Positions 61,819-64,000 of a DNA stretch of 64,000 nt are shown one piece after another; positions within the stretch are counted from its first letter, which is position 1; every line of letters starts with the position of its first letter. Origin of the DNA: Bacteroidia bacterium (lineage in GTDB: Bacteria; Bacteroidota; Bacteroidia; Flavobacteriales; Flavobacteriaceae). The notes under the pieces were generated by a model that saw only the letters and a list, made by a program, of their open reading frames with translations, did not search any database and was not told where the DNA came from. Both the position numbers and the translations under genes were made by a program. The stretch covers positions 1-64,000 of the forward strand of contig JAUIKY010000003.1 in the NCBI GenBank assembly GCA_030430535.1, given 5' to 3'.

Positions 61819-63705
61819 ATGAAAAAAAATACATACATACTGGCAGGCCTTTTATTAGTTGGTGGAATGGCATGGGCACAAAAAAGCAATTTAAAGCGCG
61901 TAAATAAGCTTTTTGAAATGCGAGCCTACAAAGATGCTGCCGAAATTTACGAAACCAAAGAGCGCAATCAAGAAGTGCTTCAAAATTTGGCAGATAGTTA
62001 TTACTACAATGCCAGTCTTCAAAAAGCAGTTAAAACCTATAGAGAGCTGTTTGTGGAATATGGTGATTCTATCGATATCGATTACCATTTCCGTTTTGGT
62101 CAGGCTTTAAAAGGCGTTAAAAACTACAAGGAAGCCGATAAGCATTTAAGCCTATATTACAACAAGCCTGTAAATACAATGGCTTTTATCGAGTCGGTTG
62201 AAAAAACGACGCCCCATGTCTTCAATTTAAAGCAAATTGAAAATAAAAACTCCAGTGGTGATTTCGGATTGTCGTTTTTTGGAGATGATAAGGTGGCTTT
62301 TGCTTCCGCCAGAAATTCCGACAACCCAGCCTACTCTTGGAATAATTTACCATATTTGGATTTGTATCATGCGACATTAAGCAATGCCAATACTTTGGAA
62401 GATATCCAAGCATTTCCGGAGGCGATTAATACCGATTCGCATGAAAGTAATGCGGTGATTACCAAAGATGGAAAAACCATGTATTTCAACCGAACAAACG
62501 AAACTCGTAAAAGAACGGATGAAGAGCGTATTGCCCACATCAAAATCTATAAAGCGGAAATGGTTGATGGCGTTTGGACTAACGTAACAGCACTTCCATT
62601 TACATCGAACAGTTTTAGTACAGAGCACCCAGCATTGAGCAAAGACGAGAAAACATTGTATTTCGCCAGCGATATGCCCGGAACTTACGGAAGTTTCGAT
62701 ATTTACAAAGTGGCCGTTAACGACGATGGCACTTACGGTGACCCTATAAATTTGGGCGACAAGGTAAATACCAAACACCGCGAGCAATTTCCTTTTATCA
62801 GTGAATATAATGTGCTGTATTTTTCATCCATTGGTCATGAAGGTTATGGCGGATTGGATGTGTTCAGGAGCAATATGGTAAATGGTGAGTTCGATAAACC
62901 AGTGAACTTGGGCGGTTCGGTAAACAGTAATCTGGACGATTTTGCCTATGTGGTTCGTGAGAAAGACAACATGGGTTATGTGTCTTCAAACCGTACGGGT
63001 TACGACCGAATTTTTGGTTTCAAAAGGGAAGAAAATCCGTTGACCAAATATCAAGTGGAAGGTATTGTACAAGACAAAAACAGCCAAGAATTGTTGACAG
63101 GTTCCTTGGTAACACTATTTGACGAAAGCGATACCGTAATTCAGGACACCATTGTTGGTGGCGATGCCTACTATATTTTCAAAATAGAGCCGAATAAAAA
63201 ATATAAGGTTCGTGGAACACGTAAAGCTTACATTCCGCAGGATGTGGAGTTTTCAACTGATAGCAAAGGTAAAATTCAGCATAATATTTACCTGAGTTTA
63301 GAATCGTATGCCGATGCAGAAGAGCGTGTAAAAGAAAACGAAAGAGGCGACGTGCAGGTGCAATTGGAAAAAATATTCTTTGATTTCGATAAATCCGATA
63401 TCCGTGATGATGCTGCTAAAACGTTAAACGTTTTGGTCGATTTAATGAAAAAATACCCGAGCATGGAAGTAGAAGTGTCGGCACACACCGATGCCCGTGG
63501 CCCAGACGAGTATAATTTAAATTTGTCGAAACGCCGTGCAGCTTCCACTTTAGAATATTTGGTAAGCCAAGGCATTGAGCGCAACCGTTTAAAAAGCATT
63601 GGCTATGGCGAAATGCAACCGCTCAACAAATGCGTAAAAGAAGGTATCTGTGATGATGATGAATACGACATTAACAGACGCTGCGAGTTTACTATTTTAA
63701 ATTAA
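61819..63705 (+). CDS. OmpA-family protein with TPR and WD40-like repeats
   Basis: 628 residues. Signal peptide (YILAGLLLVGGMAWAQ), TPR-like helices (residues about 20-130), PD40/WD40-like beta-propeller blades (KDEKTLYFASDMPGTYGSFD and LYFSSIGHEGYGGLDVFRS), a CarboxypepD-like fold near 415-500, and a C-terminal OmpA peptidoglycan-binding domain (FDFDKSDIRDDAAKTLNVLV, then SAHTDARGPDEYNLNLSKRR). It probably tethers the PorP/SprF-adhesin unit to peptidoglycan. It is close to PorE-like proteins of the type IX system in architecture. Confidence 0.92.
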   Translation: MKKNTYILAGLLLVGGMAWAQKSNLKRVNKLFEMRAYKDAAEIYETKERNQEVLQNLADSYYYNASLQKAVKTYRELFVEYGDSIDIDYHFRFGQALKGVKNYKEADKHLSLYYNKPVNTMAFIESVEKTTPHVFNLKQIENKNSSGDFGLSFFGDDKVAFASARNSDNPAYSWNNLPYLDLYHATLSNANTLEDIQAFPEAINTDSHESNAVITKDGKTMYFNRTNETRKRTDEERIAHIKIYKAEMVDGVWTNVTALPFTSNSFSTEHPALSKDEKTLYFASDMPGTYGSFDIYKVAVNDDGTYGDPINLGDKVNTKHREQFPFISEYNVLYFSSIGHEGYGGLDVFRSNMVNGEFDKPVNLGGSVNSNLDDFAYVVREKDNMGYVSSNRTGYDRIFGFKREENPLTKYQVEGIVQDKNSQELLTGSLVTLFDESDTVIQDTIVGGDAYYIFKIEPNKKYKVRGTRKAYIPQDVEFSTDSKGKIQHNIYLSLESYADAEERVKENERGDVQVQLEKIFFDFDKSDIRDDAAKTLNVLVDLMKKYPSMEVEVSAHTDARGPDEYNLNLSKRRAASTLEYLVSQGIERNRLKSIGYGEMQPLNKCVKEGICDDDEYDINRRCEFTILN

Positions 63706-63710
63706 CGCAA

Positions 63711-63730
63711 ATTTCCGTCTAGGCGGAAAT
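63711..63730. repeat. Small inverted repeat after the OmpA gene
   Basis: ATTTCCG, TCTAGG, CGGAAAT: a 7-bp stem without a T tract. Possibly a dispersed repeat; not a convincing terminator. Confidence 0.35.
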
Positions 63731-63780
63731 ATCATAAAAGAGATTCATAACCAACCTTAATTTTAACCAAATTATTAGTC

Positions 63781-63809
63781 AAAGCCTTTCCCTGCAGGAA
63801 AGGCTTTTT
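63781..63809 (+). terminator. Terminator of the adhesin/PorP/OmpA operon
   Basis: Perfect stem AAAGCCTTTCC / GGAAAGGCTTT with loop CTGCA, followed by TT. A long, strong hairpin about 75 bases after the OmpA stop codon. Confidence 0.85.
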
Positions 63810-63812
63810 GTT

Positions 63813-63820
63813 TATATTTG
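63813..63820 (+). promoter_or_regulatory. Candidate -7 element for ruvB (TATATTTG)
   Basis: Exact TAnnTTTG match just after the terminator, 94 bases before the ruvB ATG. No clear -33 element. Confidence 0.4.
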
Positions 63821-63882
63821 CTTGAGTACATAGCTTTGCTGTTTCTGTGAAGACGGCAATCTATTTTTAAATTAAATTGAAA

Positions 63883-63906
63883 TGTCACCCTGAGCGCAGT
63901 CGAAGG
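63883..63906. repeat. Copy of the TGAGCGCAGTCGAA repeat before ruvB
   Basis: TGTCA-CC-C then TGAGCGCAGTCGAA, the same block as at 7336-7357. It ends eight bases before the ruvB ATG, where a ribosome-binding site would be, so the repeat occupies the leader. Confidence 0.65.
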
Positions 63907-63913
63907 GCTTTGT

Positions 63914-64000
63914 ATGAACGAAAACCTAGATCCAACAAACAATCGTTTTTCTCCAGAAGAGTTTGATGTAGAAAAAAAATTAAGACCCCTATCATTTGAT
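63914..64000 (+). CDS. ruvB: RuvB Holliday junction helicase, N-terminal part (runs off the window)
   Basis: The ATG at 63914 opens a frame to the window edge. The 29 residues MNENLDPTNNRF, then FDVEKKLRPLSFD, match the RuvB N-terminus known in Flavobacteriaceae. RuvB drives branch migration of Holliday junctions in recombination with RuvA. The ATPase motifs lie outside the window, so the call rests on this short sequence. Confidence 0.85.
   Translation, partial: MNENLDPTNNRFSPEEFDVEKKLRPLSFD

Noticed and set aside
63711-63730. Hairpin after the OmpA gene as the operon terminator
   Set aside because: It lacks a T tract; the stronger hairpin at 63781-63809 is the better terminator.

Overview
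The window looks like chromosomal DNA from a marine-type member of the Flavobacteriaceae (Bacteroidota). The evidence is AT-rich DNA, many -7 promoter elements of the TAnnTTTG type, type IX secretion sorting domains, a PorP/SprF protein, an aerotolerance (bat) operon, an alternative complex III (act) operon and a rimP-nusA-infB cluster. I cannot name the genus. I see no rRNA or tRNA gene, CRISPR array, IS element or prophage. No stretch over 300 bases lacks a gene.

Layout. 1-5.2 kb: the 5' part of an alpha-2-macroglobulin-like lipoprotein (minus), an ALDH7-type aldehyde dehydrogenase, an AlbA_2 protein (minus) and a DUF4382 lipoprotein. 5.3-14.8 kb: the bat operon (MoxR ATPase, DUF58 protein, a BatD-like membrane protein, two VWA proteins, a TPR protein, BatD, a TPR/SH3 protein). 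Its gaps are filled with dispersed repeat sequence. 14.8-21.6 kb: two SulP anion transporter plus beta-carbonic anhydrase cassettes, the first also carrying a Usp-like protein and a DUF2490 barrel; this is probably bicarbonate handling. 21.8-26.5 kb: an operon of ankyrin protein, DUF2271 protein, PepSY/flavodoxin reductase and a small DUF6686-like protein, behind paired TAGA-N5-TCTA palindromes; probably periplasmic iron/flavin redox. 26.5-29.1 kb: cvpA (minus), a conserved hypothetical, an orphan nuclease-like membrane protein and pheS.

29.1-36.0 kb: a tripartite RND efflux operon bracketed by a GbsR/MarR-type regulator, with a perfect operator-like palindrome, and a TetR regulator. 36.0-37.9 kb: two hypotheticals and a tandem universal stress protein. 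37.9-42.6 kb: rimP-nusA-infB, preceded by a terminator-like hairpin in the leader. 42.6-44.4 kb: a secreted tail-collar protein, a T9SS type A cargo and a SPOR protein. 44.5-55.95 kb: actABCDEF followed by coxBA, a quinol-to-oxygen electron transfer chain, closed by a strong terminator. 56.1-63.7 kb: a 1561-residue T9SS type B adhesin-like protein with 516-bp tandem repeats, a PorP/SprF protein and an OmpA/TPR protein, forming a typical secretion/adhesin trio. The window ends in the first 29 codons of ruvB.

Most genes are ordinary core or family-level genes for this clade. The best leads are regulatory or architectural: the DUF2271 protein with a flavinylation-like motif beside a PepSY reductase, the two palindromic operators, the rimP leader hairpin, the duplicated SulP/CA cassettes and the repeat-built bat spacers and signal peptide.
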